A DNA stretch of 64,000 bases from Scilla litardierei (taxonomy: Eukaryota; Streptophyta; Magnoliopsida; Asparagales; Asparagaceae). A program made the position numbers and the translations under genes. The notes under the pieces were generated by a model. It did no database searches, was not told the origin of the DNA, and worked only from the letters and a program-made list of their open reading frames with translations. Location: contig CM061142.1 in the NCBI GenBank assembly GCA_030789695.1, positions 285,234,492 to 285,298,491 of the forward strand. The letters are read 5' to 3'. Shown here piece by piece: positions 1-11,895 of this stretch; the first letter of the stretch is position 1, and each line of letters starts with the position of its first letter.

Positions 1-1090
1 CTAAGACTCAAATAAAAGTAAAAATTAAATATTATATTTTAGCTTGCAATTCTTCTTGTTGACTTCATTTGAACTTGACTTGATTTGTTCCTTGCATATT
101 TTCTCCTAGCCTTCTTTGATTTGTTTGCTCCATCACATTTGAGCTCCCTTAATTTGAGCTCCCTTCATTCATGGCTCTCATTTGTGCAATGCATCTTTGC
201 TTCATAAACTATATTAAAAATATATTTTCTGCACAGAAACTCAATGAAAATATTAGTTGCATAATATGTTGATCATCATCAAAATAACCTCATTTAAATC
301 AGACACCTGGAGTTCACCAGTCAGGCATCTGAAAAAATGTTTAGACATCTGACCAATGCACTTCAAATAGATGAAAAAAGGCTGTGTTTTATACCTGATA
401 TTATACAGACACACCAGATGTCTGGGAGTCCTCCACCAGATGTCTGGTCCTGGACCAAAAACACAAGAGTGTTTTGGATAAGGAACCAAATGGGATGTGT
501 TTTAAGGAGATTCTATGATACTCTAAGATGGAAAATGATGCATGCGAATGTGTGTGCATCTATTAATGGCTTACAAATATTCTATAAAAGGAAAGCAAAA
601 ATACATGAAGAAGAATAAAAATACACTTGAAGTCTTATATATTCATGCAATGCTTTTGCACCATATCCTTGAATCCATCATCCCATCACATATTGCTTTA
701 TCTCCATCAGGATAATCAATAATTAATCTGAGATTTAAAATATGTAGAGTCATTAGTAATAACATAATGTGGTGATCATAAACAATATTGGGCTTAAGGG
801 CCAATGTCCAACAAAGTGAATGGATGAAACTCCCCAGCATCATGCTTCATGCACTACTGGTGAGCCTGCAACATATGCTGCTTCCATGGTAAACAATACC
901 ATTATCGAATGTTTCTAGTTACACCATGAATTGTCGTTGTTGTTTACCAAGAAAACAAAGCCCAAAGTCAAATTATCCTCTAAGATGCACATAGTAGTTC
1001 TCTCGATTCATAGTGAACCTATACATGAGGTGGCTCGATAAGATCTCATGAACCATTATCTAGAGAGCTACTTCAATATGTAGATCCGGA
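1..1090. other. AT-rich flank, no gene recognised
   Basis: No reading frame here resembles a known protein; the longest (about 93 codons at 337-618) has no family features. The only structure seen is the 12-mer CCAGATGTCTGG, present twice (414-425 and 436-447), with looser copies of its halves between 300 and 360. This could be the edge of a degraded DNA transposon, but no terminal repeats were found. Confidence 0.5.
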
Positions 1091-1622
1091 GTTTGGTTGC
1101 AAGGAAAAGGAAAGAAAGAAAGGTGAAATGAAAAGGAAATAGAAAGAAAAAGAAAAGGAAAAGGAAACCGATTTCTTTTTTATGTTTGGTTAGTGAGGAA
1201 AATTGTAAAGAAAATTAAAAGGAAAATGGTAAGGAAAATGATTTCTCATGTTTGGTTGCTTATGAAAATGAAAAGGAAAACTTGAAAGAAATATGATTTT
1301 ATTTATAATTAATATTTTAAAGGGTCTCATTTTTCTATTAAACTCAATCCAAAACCATTCTTCTGAAATAAAAAATGAGCAATAACAAAAAGATAATTTT
1401 TGTTATCGATAAAATTTTTGGCTCAGAAAAGGGAAGAAAATCTTTGGGAAAGAAAACGGTTTCCTTCCGATTTGGGAGAGAAAAGTAGAGAGAAAAATTC
1501 TATATGTTTTTTTCTTTAATTTTCCCTCTCACTTTCTTTCCTTTTACTTTTATATACAACCAAACAATGGAAATTAACTTTCCCATCACTTTTCTTTCCT
1601 TTTCTTTTCCTTGCAACCAAAC
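1091..1622. mobile_element. MITE-like inverted-repeat element
   Basis: The left end (from 1091) begins GTTTGGTTGCAAGGAAAAGG and continues in purine-rich sequence. The right end (1591-1622) is its reverse complement, closing in CCTTGCAACCAAAC. This gives terminal inverted repeats of roughly 27-30 bp on a 532-bp element with no coding capacity. Further copies of the TTTGGTT core lie inside near 1190, 1250 and 1555. The size, the lack of an ORF and the TIRs fit a miniature inverted-repeat transposable element. The superfamily is not determined because no clean target duplication was found. Confidence 0.65.
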
Positions 1623-3118
1623 ACAGCCTTAGAGTCTTTAGCCGTAAACCGGTCAGGTTAATTAAGGTCCAATTGTCCAATTCTCCAGCAAGCAATAATG
1701 CGTTAACAGACCTATAGACCAGTTCCAAATCCATACAGGCAAATATTGCCAGTATCATACAAATCGATGCAAAATTCACACCAAGGGAGAAAGTTTCTTA
1801 ACAGTCTATGCTTTGCTCGTTGGATGTATATTTTTTGCCACGATGCATACATTATACCCATCAATTAACACATCTAACTTTCTTTTGATTTTCAAGCCAC
1901 ACCAAGGTGATTTTTAAGGACCATCTTGAGTAAATTAAGAGGCAATCATGACTCTATATCCCAATCAATGATGCCACACTAACCACATACACAAAACTTA
2001 TCACAAATGGATATTATGAGGTACATGTATATATAACCAGAAAATTATTCATCCGTTTTACCCAGAATGGCAAACCATCAAAATTTGTTTCACATACAAA
2101 ACATCTCCATGTAGAGATATGAACTATGTTGTTTTTAATTGATGTGAAAAGCAAAGATAGATTCATGTACAGTAGATCATAAACAACTACTTTGGCCCAG
2201 CCATCTTGCCAAATATTGTGTCAGTGGGTGCTTTTTCTAAAATCTCTTATTCTCTGATGTCCCGTTGCTCATGCCTCAACCAGCTGTTGTGTCCTAATTC
2301 TCTAACCTAGCAAAATGATGAGATCGGTATGAGTAATGGCTATGTTTTGCAAGAACTTGCATTATACAAGATGATATTATTGCCATTTTTAGTCGCGAGC
2401 AATCATATGTGAAGTGGTCTTCCTCATCATAGTTGAAGCACTTCCATTCTTCATTGCCTTTTTTGTCTTCTTAAAATTCATCTTTTCGTATGGCACTATG
2501 CCACCGGATACATCATTCACACTAAAAGTAGGAACATTGCGCTTATCCATTGTTTATTCGCCCACGACATCTCTTTCTACTACCATTTTCGGGTTCGAGT
2601 GAAAATTTGAATCTATTCTGATGTTGTGTTCTTTCATTTTTAAATAAACATGTAAGCAGTTTTACTGTAATATGGGTTGTATAGGAAAAAAAATTGGCAC
2701 CAAGTCTCTTTCAAGATCATAGACTATGTTTGTATTAAATGCATAAGAGCCTGTGAAATGAGTAACTACGACTGAAATAAACTATTTACTTATCATATCT
2801 TTGAAGATCCCCTTAATATGCATTTTCTTTCCTTGAATGGTAAAATAGAACAATAATAGCTAGGTACTAATTTGAGATAGATTGATACATCTATCAAATA
2901 GTTCAATAATAGTTAGGGAATGATTTGAGCTAGATTGATACATAAATCGGTTAGTTCTCCTATAAGTTTTTCAAATTTTCGTCGCTTAAATTTTTCATAT
3001 TTTGACATTAGTACTTCAAAATTTTGTATTTTGAAACTACATCATCAAAATGGTTATTTTAGTGAATGTACTGCGTTTAAAGGACTATTTTCAAAATATT
3101 TTAAGTAACACAAGGTTG
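1623..3118. other. AT-rich intergenic sequence, nothing recognised
   Basis: About 1.5 kb without a supported gene, RNA gene or repeat. The longest frame (2414-2602 +, 62 codons) is hydrophobic and shows no family signature. Confidence 0.5.
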
Positions 3119-6100
3119 ATTTTTTTTTTATAAATCGAAAAAATAAAGACAAACATCATAGGATGGACCCTCTAGGGTACCCAGCCCCCATTACATCCAT
3201 AGCTAGTAAATGAGATAAAGAAGCAGGAGGTGTTTCCCAAACCCGGAGTTCCTCATCCAAATAGCATCCCAAGTTAGCAATAGAGTCAGCACAGAAGTTC
3301 GCCTCTCGATAAACATGTTGAAAGTCACACAGGTGGAATCGCAGTTGTAGTTATCTAATATCCAATATCAGATTCAAGAGAGGATGAGAGGAGACATCAG
3401 TCGACGCCAAAAGCAAGATAGCAACCTTAGAATCTGATTCGCAAATAACATCTAAGAATCCCCGATGCCAGGCAATCTCTAGTCCAAAATGAATAGCATG
3501 TAGTTCTGCAGTAAGATTGGTGACCTACCCAACATAGGCAGAGAACCCCAAAAGCCATTTACCTATGCTATCCCGAAAAATTCCACTGGCCCCGGAGAGT
3601 CCCGGATTCCCCTTGCTAGCACCATCCACATTAAGCTTGCAAACCCTAGTACAAGGGGGTACCCATCGAATAGTCAAAGAAACCTTGGAGGAAGTTGCAG
3701 TAATACCATAATGACGGGTCACCTCAGCGGCAAGAAGACTTATATGGCGAATAATGATCAAGGCATTGAATCCCACTGTTCCCAACGAGAAAATCATTTT
3801 GCATCGAGCTACCCAAATCTTCCACATACATGTAGCAAAAAGAATTACTCGGGCCGGCGTAGTGTTTTCTCCAGACAAAAACACTGTCAACCACTCTACC
3901 AGGGGGAGATGAAAGAAATCTGGGTATGCAGAAGCAGGAAAGAAAGCGGCCCAAATCTTCCTTGCTTCTCCGTAGTCCCGAAGCATATGGAGAGTAGTCT
4001 CGGGTTCAGCACAACAGATCAAGCACAAGTCAGACTCAGAGATCCCCCTCCGAAACCGCAATGCATTAGTAACGATGTGATCTCTGAATACTAACCATAA
4101 GAAGAAGAGCCACTTATAAGGCAAAGGTAAAGTCCATAACCACTTGGGGGTGCATCTCCGATCCATTGTGGACCTATCAAGCACCAGTAGGTAGGCTGAC
4201 TGAGTAGAAAAAATCACATTCGAAGTATGATGCCAAATATACCGATCTGACTGTGATGTGGCCCTGGGAAGGGGGTATGACATGATAATTTGAGCCAAAT
4301 CATGAGGTACAGAGTGGAGGAGTTTCTTCGTGTCCCATGTGCCATCCTGAATAAAGTCCCGGACAAGTATCTGTGAACAGTCGACACCAGATGGTGGGGA
4401 AAGGGTAGATAGAAGTGGCCAACCTAACCAATTATCCTGCCAAAAAAGAGTTGTAGCCCCATCTCCAATACGCTTCACGAGCCCATCAGATAAAGCCTGC
4501 AACCCCTGAACCAAACATCTCCATGAAAACGACCAGGAAGCAGGGAGTGAGTCCAATCTCAAAACATAAGATATAGGATCCGGAGGAATCTTATATTTCG
4601 CCTTCAGAAGTTGAACCCAAAGAGCATGTGGTTCCAGAAGGAATCTCCAAGCTAAACGTTGCAGAAGAACATTATTATGTGACTCCATGGATCGAAGTCC
4701 AAAGCCCCCTACCTTCTTAGGTGTACACACCTCCTTCCAATTCACAAGGTGAAGCCTCTTCTTACCAGCACCCCCACCCCAAATGAAGGTTCTTTTCAGT
4801 CTGTCCATCTCCTTCAAAGTATGTTTAGGAAAGCGGGTAGTGAGCATAGTATATGTTGGTATGGCAGAAGTAACTGAACAAACTAAAGTAGCACGGCCAC
4901 CCAGACTTACCAATTTAGATTTCCAGCCAGATAATTTGGAACTGATCTTCTCTACCACCTCTCTATAAGTGACTTTAGAAACTCTGACATGGAGAAGAGG
5001 CACTCCGACACCCAGAGCAAAACAAATGTTTAAAGCATGTTGACGTCCTACCGATGGGGAAACAAAGCACCGAGATTTCTCCAAACTGATCTTAGCACCA
5101 GAGGATGCGCAAAAAATGTCTAAGAGCTGAGAGATCTTATGCACTTGTTGGAATGTTGCCCTCCCAAATAGAAATAGGTCATCAGCAAAGAGCAAATGGG
5201 AGATCGTAGGGCCACCCGTTCCAACCACAATCAGACTCCATCTCATGCTCAAAACCGCTTCATGTATAAGCAGACTCAGTCTTTCCATACACAGAACAAA
5301 CAAGTAAGAAGAAAGAGGATCACCCTGACGTAAACCCCTTCCTAGCATGAACCACTCTGTAATCTTGCCATTCCACAATACAGCAAGCTGGGCCGATGAT
5401 ACACAGAACATAATTAACTTGATTCAGGAAGCGGGGAATCCACAAAAGACCATTGTCTCCTCTAAAAAATCCCATCGGACCCCGTCATAAGCTTTCTCCA
5501 AATTGATCTTTAATGCAAAATATCCACTCTTGCACTTAGATCTCTTGATAGTATGTACCAACTCCTGAGCAATTAAAATATTGTCTGCCGTCTGCCTCCC
5601 TGGGAGAAAACTAGTCTGTAAGGGGCTAATAAGATCATTAAGGAAGGGCCAAAGTCTATTCACCAGGACTTTAGTGATCAATTTATAAGACACAACACAA
5701 GCCGATGGGCCAGAATTGCTTCACCATCTCAGGCTGTTGGATCTTTGGAACAAGGATAAGTAAGATTGTACAAAGCTCCTTATCAAATTGGCCATGTTCC
5801 AAAGAATCGGACACCGGAGTGGTCAAAGATACCTTGGTTTTTTCCAACATTAGTTGGAATACTCCAGCTTGAAAACCATCTACCCCAGGGGATTTCCATG
5901 GCTTCATTTGAAAAAGAGTTGCATGAACCTCTTAATCCAAAACCTCAACCTCCAGGGTAGCTACTTGAGAGGAAGTGAGCGATGGATAATGATGAGTAGG
6001 AAAAGAGTGTATGTCTCGCACTTCATTTTGAAATAGTACTTTATAAAATGCCGTAATATGGGATTGCATAGACTCCTTCTCCAGAAGCGACTCTCCATAT

Positions 6101-6262
6101 TCATATTTCAGCATTGTAATGTGGTTTCGACGTCTGCGACACAAAGTGGATAGATGGAAAACCCTGGTATTCCTATCTCCATGAAGAAGCAAATCAATTC
6201 TAGACTTCTGGGCCCAAAAGACTTCCTCTTGAGAAAAGATAGCATCAAAATCTTGCAACAAG
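3119..6262 (-). mobile_element. L1-type LINE, 3' part, cut by element A
   Basis: A minus-strand non-LTR retrotransposon. Its 3' end is marked by an A-run, seen as T10 on the plus strand at about 3121-3130. Reading leftward from 6261 come the pre-RT linker, the reverse transcriptase, a zinc-binding RT-associated region and RNase H. The endonuclease and ORF1 are missing because the 5' LTR of element A starts at 6263. The missing half does not reappear after A, whose own 3' end is truncated. The order RT, zf-RVT, RNase H is typical of plant L1-clade LINEs. Confidence 0.9.
3139..6261 (-). pseudogene. LINE ORF2 remnant (RT, zinc-binding, RNase H)
   Basis: This encoded the polyprotein that makes DNA from LINE RNA at a nicked target. 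Pieces in order: 6261-5932 carries the linker upstream of RT (motifs FWAQKSRIDLLLHGDRNT and FHLS). 5907-5683 has the PWKSPGVDGF block. 5693-5424 has the LPGRQTADNILIAQE and DLEKAYD-like blocks. 5411-3525 carries the catalytic FADD core, a Cys/His-containing zinc-binding region and the start of RNase H (LNVDGASKGNPG). RNase H resumes after an in-frame TAG near 3525, runs through a second stop, and ends near 3160 with its HVYREANFCAD motif. Frame changes near 5905, 5690 and 5415 and at least two stops make it inactive. The family assignment rests on motif recognition. Confidence 0.88.
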
Positions 6263-6601
6263 TGATGTGTCCATATTTTCCATCTTTTTATAGCATCATT
6301 TCATCTCATTCCATGTCACATTTGCATCCAAATCCCTTACTTTCATGTATACACGCGCTTCTAACGACATATTCGAGTCTCATATAGGTTTTTGTACTTG
6401 CAGAGATTTTGGAGCGATTTGAAGTTGATTTGCGATGCGTGCACATCCAGCACATCCAGGACGTCATAGGCAAGCCTTCGCAGGAGTTTGTCGAGGTCTA
6501 GAAGCAGGTAGGAGTAGAGGAGGAGGAGCGAGCGAGAGAAAGGAGCAAGAGCCAAGGCCCAAGCCACTTTTCCAGGCGACTTGGCACGAGCAGTATTATG
6601 C

Positions 6602-7050
6602 TGCTCGGTCGAGCTGACATGCAGATTCAGCCAGGAGACGTGCACAAGCCACTCGATCAAGCAGAGAGGTGACTCGACCCGAGTCAACCCAACTTCGAGC
6701 TTCCTCCATCAGACATCCGACTCGGCCCGAGTAGGCAGAGCAAGGTTTTGGATGAAGAATCCATATTTCCTGACGACTCGACCTAGCAGGACCTACTCGA
6801 CCCGAGCAGACAGAATGACAATTTAAGGAGAAGCTCAGATCCACTGATGACTCGATCGAGCAGGCAGGCTACTCGATTGAGTAGCCCGCATCCGTTCCGA
6901 GCAGCACAGCAGCAGTGTCTACGCCAAAGTGTCTACTCGACCGAGCAGTCGCCTTCTCGGTCGAGCAGCCGACGCGGCCAGTGACAAGTGGGCCCCAAAC
7001 TTCCAGATTTTGAGTTATTTCTTGTGGGGTCCATCCCCTATGTATTTAAG
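6602..7050 (+). promoter_or_regulatory. Palindrome array and TATA-like box of LTR A
   Basis: About a dozen copies of CTCGACCGAG, CTCGGTCGAG or CTCGACCCGAG lie between 6602 and 6968. They are followed by TATTTAAG at 7043-7050, which suits a plant TATA box. The order array then TATA recurs in the LTRs of B and C and internally in A and C. A promoter role is inferred from this placement. Confidence 0.65.
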
Positions 7051-7353
7051 ACGTTTTCCAGACTTTTTCAGGACGTCGAGTTTTAGGTTAAGTTTTAATT
7101 TTAGCTTTAGTTTAATTGAGAGTTTTAGATCTGGCTTTTGGAAACATTGTACCAACGAAGTAAAGACGACATTTTTATTGCTTGTTATAGTGTGGAATCT
7201 CTGTATCTTAACTTTCTGATTGTTGTCTATTGCACTATTTGCTTCCGGTACGTAAAAATCCTAACTTTATTATTTTCTCTATTTGCTATTATGAATTCAT
7301 ATCTAAAAATCGCATCTTTCTTTGTTCTATTTGCTATGTCTGAGTAGTTTTAT

Positions 7354-7377
7354 CTAGGGCTAATGGGTTAGCCCTAG
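7354..7377 (+). other. Leader hairpin, 10-bp perfect stem
   Basis: CTAGGGCTAA (7354-7363) and TTAGCCCTAG (7368-7377) are exact reverse complements around a TGGG loop, about 310 bp after the TATA-like box and so inside the predicted leader RNA. The 3' LTR copy (from about 45632) is partly degraded. A second, weaker hairpin (TTGGTTG, ATC, CAGCCAA) follows near 7442-7458. Confidence 0.55.
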
Positions 7378-8047
7378 GATCTTAGGAAAAATATGTAAAC
7401 CCGGGATTTTTATGGTGCGCTGGGAATAAAAGGGGAGTACTTTGGTTGATCCAGCCAACTCCCTAGGAAAACTCGTACTGAGATCATGCCCATGGTCTGT
7501 GGAATTGATTTGCTCAAGGATTATCCTAAGGATTTAATTAGGGAGTTAGTGGAACCAACCAAGGCTCGTGACGATGTCCGGCTCGTGCCTTGAGGGGATC
7601 CACCGACGAACTATATCACTAAATTTACGGCTACTGCCATTGCGTTAATGAGAGCCACCAACGTACCTCGAAGCTCTAATCCACGAGAGTGGTATGAGCT
7701 GAGAGACCAACCCCATAAGACCAATGCAACGTAGGAACCCTAGCCTAACATCGACCTCCGACGGTCCTAGCGGTGATCCATAATGCCATAGTTTCCTTAT
7801 ATTGAACCAACAACATCAAACAAACAATCTTCCAACCGACTGCTAATTCTTTCTGTGATTTAGAAATATTCTGAGACCCTATACATCATTACTGTCTCTG
7901 TGGGATTCGACAATCTTTTATACTATAATTTGACACCGTCCGCTTACGGATAGAACCCAGAATCGACACTTAGGAACTATACAGCGCCTGGCGACCGTGA
8001 CACCGCCAGGTGGCTTTTAGGTGTAAGTTCTGGATGCGTCAAGTTTT

Positions 8048-8065
8048 TTGCACCGTTACCAGGGA
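8048..8065 (+). other. Primer binding site, tRNA-Asp type, degraded
   Basis: TTGCACCGTTACCAGGGA lies seven bases after the LTR end. It differs at four positions, three of them G to A, from the complement of the 3' end of plant tRNA-Asp, the usual Athila/Tat primer. Confidence 0.75.
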
Positions 8066-8215
8066 CAGTTACGGTGTTGCTCGATTTATTTTTATTTTGA
8101 AGAATTTGCTAGCAACTCTATTCGTTTCCTACCTTTCCATCCTTTTTATTCTCTTTTATTAATTTACTACTAACACCTCTCTCTCCAGTCAGTAATCATT
8201 CTTAAGAAATCAAAC

Positions 8216-9517
8216 ATGATGAAGATGGCAATGCAAGTGCAATGGAACAGTGAATTCGATAGTGACTCAAATGAGATTAGCTTTTCTCCATACCATGTAC
8301 ATGGTCTTCAGGACTCACGCATGGATGAAGCCATGGTCAAAGGTGCAACTAGAGAATTGATTGATGCAGTCCGATTTATCGGAGCAGGAACCTACGTGGC
8401 AGGTAACGAAAATCAACAAATGTTTATGGATCATATAATGAACATGGTTTCAGATGCAAGTGCCATAGAGGACGACATCCACATAAGTTTCGAAGGGGAC
8501 GTGATGTTTCTCCTGGCTGTCGAAGCCCTACCTGTTGCCGCATGCTGGAGAGAGACTCGTCAATTTGAACCATTAGACAATTCCCAGCTATTGAGTATAG
8601 CGGAAAGCGTGGTGACTGATGTATGGACCAATGGTCCAGTGGAATTCCCTGCAGATGACCCAGTTGTTCAAAAACTCTCAGTCTTTATCGCGAACGTCTT
8701 TCACAATGCAGATGCCTTGGATGGCGTCCCCATCGCTGACAGAATCTATATGCAGTACGAGGGAGACGCTCTACGCTTCTACAATGAAAATATCCCACAG
8801 ACTGCGACATGTGAAGACCATGTCTGCGAGGAATACACAGACCCCGGACCTTTCCAGAGCGACATCGATCAGGGAAGTTTTCTTAACTCTACACTTGATA
8901 GTGCATGCATACCTGAATATTTTACCTCTCCTGACAGGTGCACTACAGAACAAATCCCTATGGAAATGGATTCTTCAGACGTCTACCACGACGCACCATC
9001 GTCATCCTGTTCATCTTATGAATCTGCCAACGAAGAATTTCCAGCGTCTAAACCGGCAGTTGAGGACGCATCCTTCTCACAAGCAAGCGATGATGGGGGT
9101 GCAGCGTCCCCTCAGGTAGAACTAAAACCTCTTCCTGCCAATTTAAAATATGTGTTCTTAGGGGAGAACTCTACTTACCCCGTCATCGTTAACGCGACCC
9201 TTACCGAGCCACAACTAGAAAGCCTCCTCAAAATCCTTAGAGCCCATAGGAAGGTGATAGGGTATAGCATTGCCAACCTAAAAGGCATTAACGAAACCAT
9301 ATGTACCCATAGAATTCATCTTGAGGATAAGGAAGCTACCTCTATTGAGCCTCAAAGGCGATTAAACCCCAACACGAAGGAGGTATTGAAAAAGGAGGTA
9401 TTGAAACTACAAGATGCCGACATTATCTATCCCATTTCCGACAGTAAATGGGTTAACTCTGTTCAGGTTGTCCCAAAGAAAGGGGGGCATGACCATTGTA
9501 AGGAACGACAAGAATGA
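8216..9517 (+). pseudogene. Element A 5' ORF: acidic duplicated domain fused to pre-RT linker
   Basis: 433 codons from an ATG 175 bp after the LTR. Residues 1-300 are acidic and match no gag or protease: there is no CCHC knuckle and no DSG protease motif. Two related segments lie at about residues 44-105 and 125-190. Each ends in a pattern like I-x-D-x-I-[HY]-[IM]-x-[FY]-EGD, and a third copy is in the ORF of element B. Residues 300-433 are the Athila linker leading into RT ([44 protein letters not shown]). The frame is lost at about 9485-9494 by one extra base in the G-run after PKK, and the next frame continues RT. So gag and protease seem replaced by, or diverged beyond recognition into, the acidic part. 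Its function is unknown. Confidence 0.7.
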
Positions 9518-10640
9518 ATTAATATCCACTAGAACTGCCACTGGTTGGCGCATGTGTATTGACTATAGGAAACTCAATAAAGCCACCAGAAAAGACCATT
9601 TTCCGCTACCCTTTATTGATCAAATGCTTAAGCGACTAGCCAAGCACAAATACTTTTGTTACCTCGATGGATACTCCGGATTCTTCCAAATCCCATTGCA
9701 TCGAGAGGACCAAGAAAAGACAACGTTTACATGTCCATATGGCACATTCGCTTATCGAAGAATGCCATTTGGATTATGTAATGCACCCGTGATATTTCAA
9801 AGGTGCATGACGTCTATTTTCTCAGATTTCATTGAAAATATTATGGAAGTTTTCATGGATGACTTTTCTGTCTATGGAACCGAATTTGATACTTGTCTAG
9901 CCAATTTGTCTAAAGTTTTAGAACGATGCCATGACAATAACTTGAACGTAAATCGGGAAAAGTGCCATTTCATGGTGACGGAAGGAGTTGTGCTTGTCCA
10001 TGTCATCACCTCTAAGGGAATCGAGGTTGATAAAGCCAAAGTTGAAGTCATCAAGGATCTACTGCCTCCCACTAACCTTAAGGGTATCCGTGGTTTTCTT
10101 GGGCATGCGGGTTTTTACCGTCGCTTCATAAAGGATTTCTCTAGCATTTCTCGCCCTCTCATGGAGCTTCTTGCTAAGGATGCTCCTTTTGTGTTTTCTG
10201 ACGCCTGCTTGCTAGCTTTTAACAGGCTAAAGGAAGCCCTCATCTCCGCACCAATTATGCAACTGCCAGATTGGAATCTACCATTTGAGCTGATATGCGA
10301 CGCTAGTGACCAAACGGTGGGAGTCGTTCTTGGCCAAAGAAAAGAAGGAAAGCTTCATGCGATATACTACGCTAGCAAGACTCTGGATGATGCTCAAAAG
10401 AATTACACTACTACGGAGAAGGAGCTACTGGCCATGGTATACTCTATAGAGAAGTTCAGATCGTATCTCTTGGTGTCCAAGGTAATTATTCACACGGACC
10501 ACGCGACACTGAAATACCTATTGAGCAAGAAGGATGCAAATCCGTGCTTAATACGATGGATTCTCCTCCTTCAAGAATTTGATATAGATATCAAGGACAA
10601 GAAAGGATCTAAGAATGTAGTGGCAGACCACCTTTCCTAG
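9495..10640 (+). pseudogene. Element A reverse transcriptase and RNase H
   Basis: Continues from the frameshift after the GG of PKKGG. RT shows [15 protein letters not shown], the [11 protein letters not shown] block, [11 protein letters not shown] and the catalytic FMDD ([10 protein letters not shown], about 9846-9875). RNase H follows with [34 protein letters not shown] and NVVADHLS. These are the wording and order of Athila-lineage pol. The frame ends at a TAG directly after ADHLS, where intact relatives continue into the integrase linker. The RT and RNase H catalytic residues look intact; the element is disabled by the frameshift and stops on both sides. Confidence 0.9.
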
Positions 10641-11895
10641 TTAATTCGAAGGCATGGGATGACAGTTTACCGATCGATGACTCCTTTACTGGCGAGCAGC
10701 TATTTGCAACGACCTCCTCTGAAGCCCCTTGGTACGCAGATATAGTCAACTACTTGGTGAGCGGCATAGTCCCACATGGGTTGGCGACCTATTCGAGGAG
10801 GAAATTCTTACATGACGCCAAGAGCTAATTTTGGGATGACCGTACTTATTCAGAACATGCGTCGATAGGATCTTCAGACGATGTATTCCAAAAGAAGAGG
10901 AGACCTCCATCATATCACATTGCCACGATCAACCATGCGGGGGACATGCAGCGGTCACCAAAACTACAGCAAAAATCCTCCAAAGTGGCTTCTATTGGCC
11001 CACCATCTTTAGAGATGTGAATGAGTACATCAGAAAATGTGACAGGTGCCAAAGGACGGGAAACATCACAAAAAAGAATGAAATGCCACTTCAGGGCATC
11101 TTGGAGATAGAACTATTCGATTGTTGGAGCGTTGACTTCATGTGACCCTTTCCGTCGAGTAACGGCAACAAGTACATCTTGGTTGTCGTTGATTACGTCT
11201 CGAAGTGGGTGGAAGCCATAGCCATCCCGATAAACGACGCAAGGGTAGTAGCCAAATTCTTCAAGAATACAATCTTTCCCCGTTTTGGGGTCCCAAGGAC
11301 AATTATAAGTAATGGAGGGAGCCATTTTATCGAGAAGAAGTTCGAGTCGATGCTCAAGAAATACGGAGTTGATCACAAGGTCGGCCTTGCTTATCACCCT
11401 CAAACAAGTGGCCAAGTGGAAGTGTCCAGCAGAGAAATCAAGAGCATCCTAGAGAAGACAGTGAGCGCTTCAAGAAAAGATTGGTCCCAAAAGTTGAGCG
11501 ACGCTCTTTGGGCATACCACGACGCGTTTAAGACCCCCATCAGAATAACCCCCTACATGCTAGTGTATGGGAAAGCATGCCACCTACCGGTAGAATTGGA
11601 GCACAGAGCATATTGGGCGGCAAAGAAGTTGAACTTTGACTACAAGAGCGCCGCCACGAGACGAGCCTTGCACAACAACGAGCTTGACGAAATCCGACGA
11701 CACGCTTATGAGAACGCAAAGATATATAAGGAGAGGACCAAAGACTATCATGACAAGAACATCATGGTGGTTAACCATGACGTCGGCGACCAGGTACTCC
11801 TCTACAATTCAAGACTACGCCTCTTCCCCAGGAAACTAAAATCGAGGTGGTATGGCCCCTATAAGATAGTGAGTTTACCTCCGGGGGTGCCATAG
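10641..11895 (+). pseudogene. Element A integrase, broken
   Basis: Inserts retrotransposon cDNA into the genome. Linker traces (PWYADIVNYLV-like) lie at 10730-10760 and a stop at about 10827. The zinc-binding part (GFYWPTIF, CDRCQRTGNI) is in frame with the core but is followed by a TGA at 11143-11145 in the DFM-PFP block. The core reads ILVVVDYVSKWVEAIA, then ISNGGSHF (AAT at 11311-11313), then YHPQTSGQVEVSSREIKSILEKTV. Athila relatives have ISDGG at the middle site, so the second catalytic Asp of the D-D-E triad is Asn here. The C-terminal SRWYGPYKIV block corresponds to the GPY/F module. It ends at a TAG at 11893. Confidence 0.9.

Larger units (their letters stand above)
6263..8041 (+). 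repeat. Element A 5' LTR (1779 bp)
   Basis: Begins TGATGTGTCC and ends GGATGCGTCA, immediately before the primer site. The first 1.4 kb aligns along its length with 44519-45932. It contains a palindrome array, a TATA-like box and leader hairpins, listed separately. A motif GGAGCGATTTG, about 145 bp from the LTR start, is shared with the LTRs of B and C and suggests a common origin of these LTR fronts. Confidence 0.9.
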
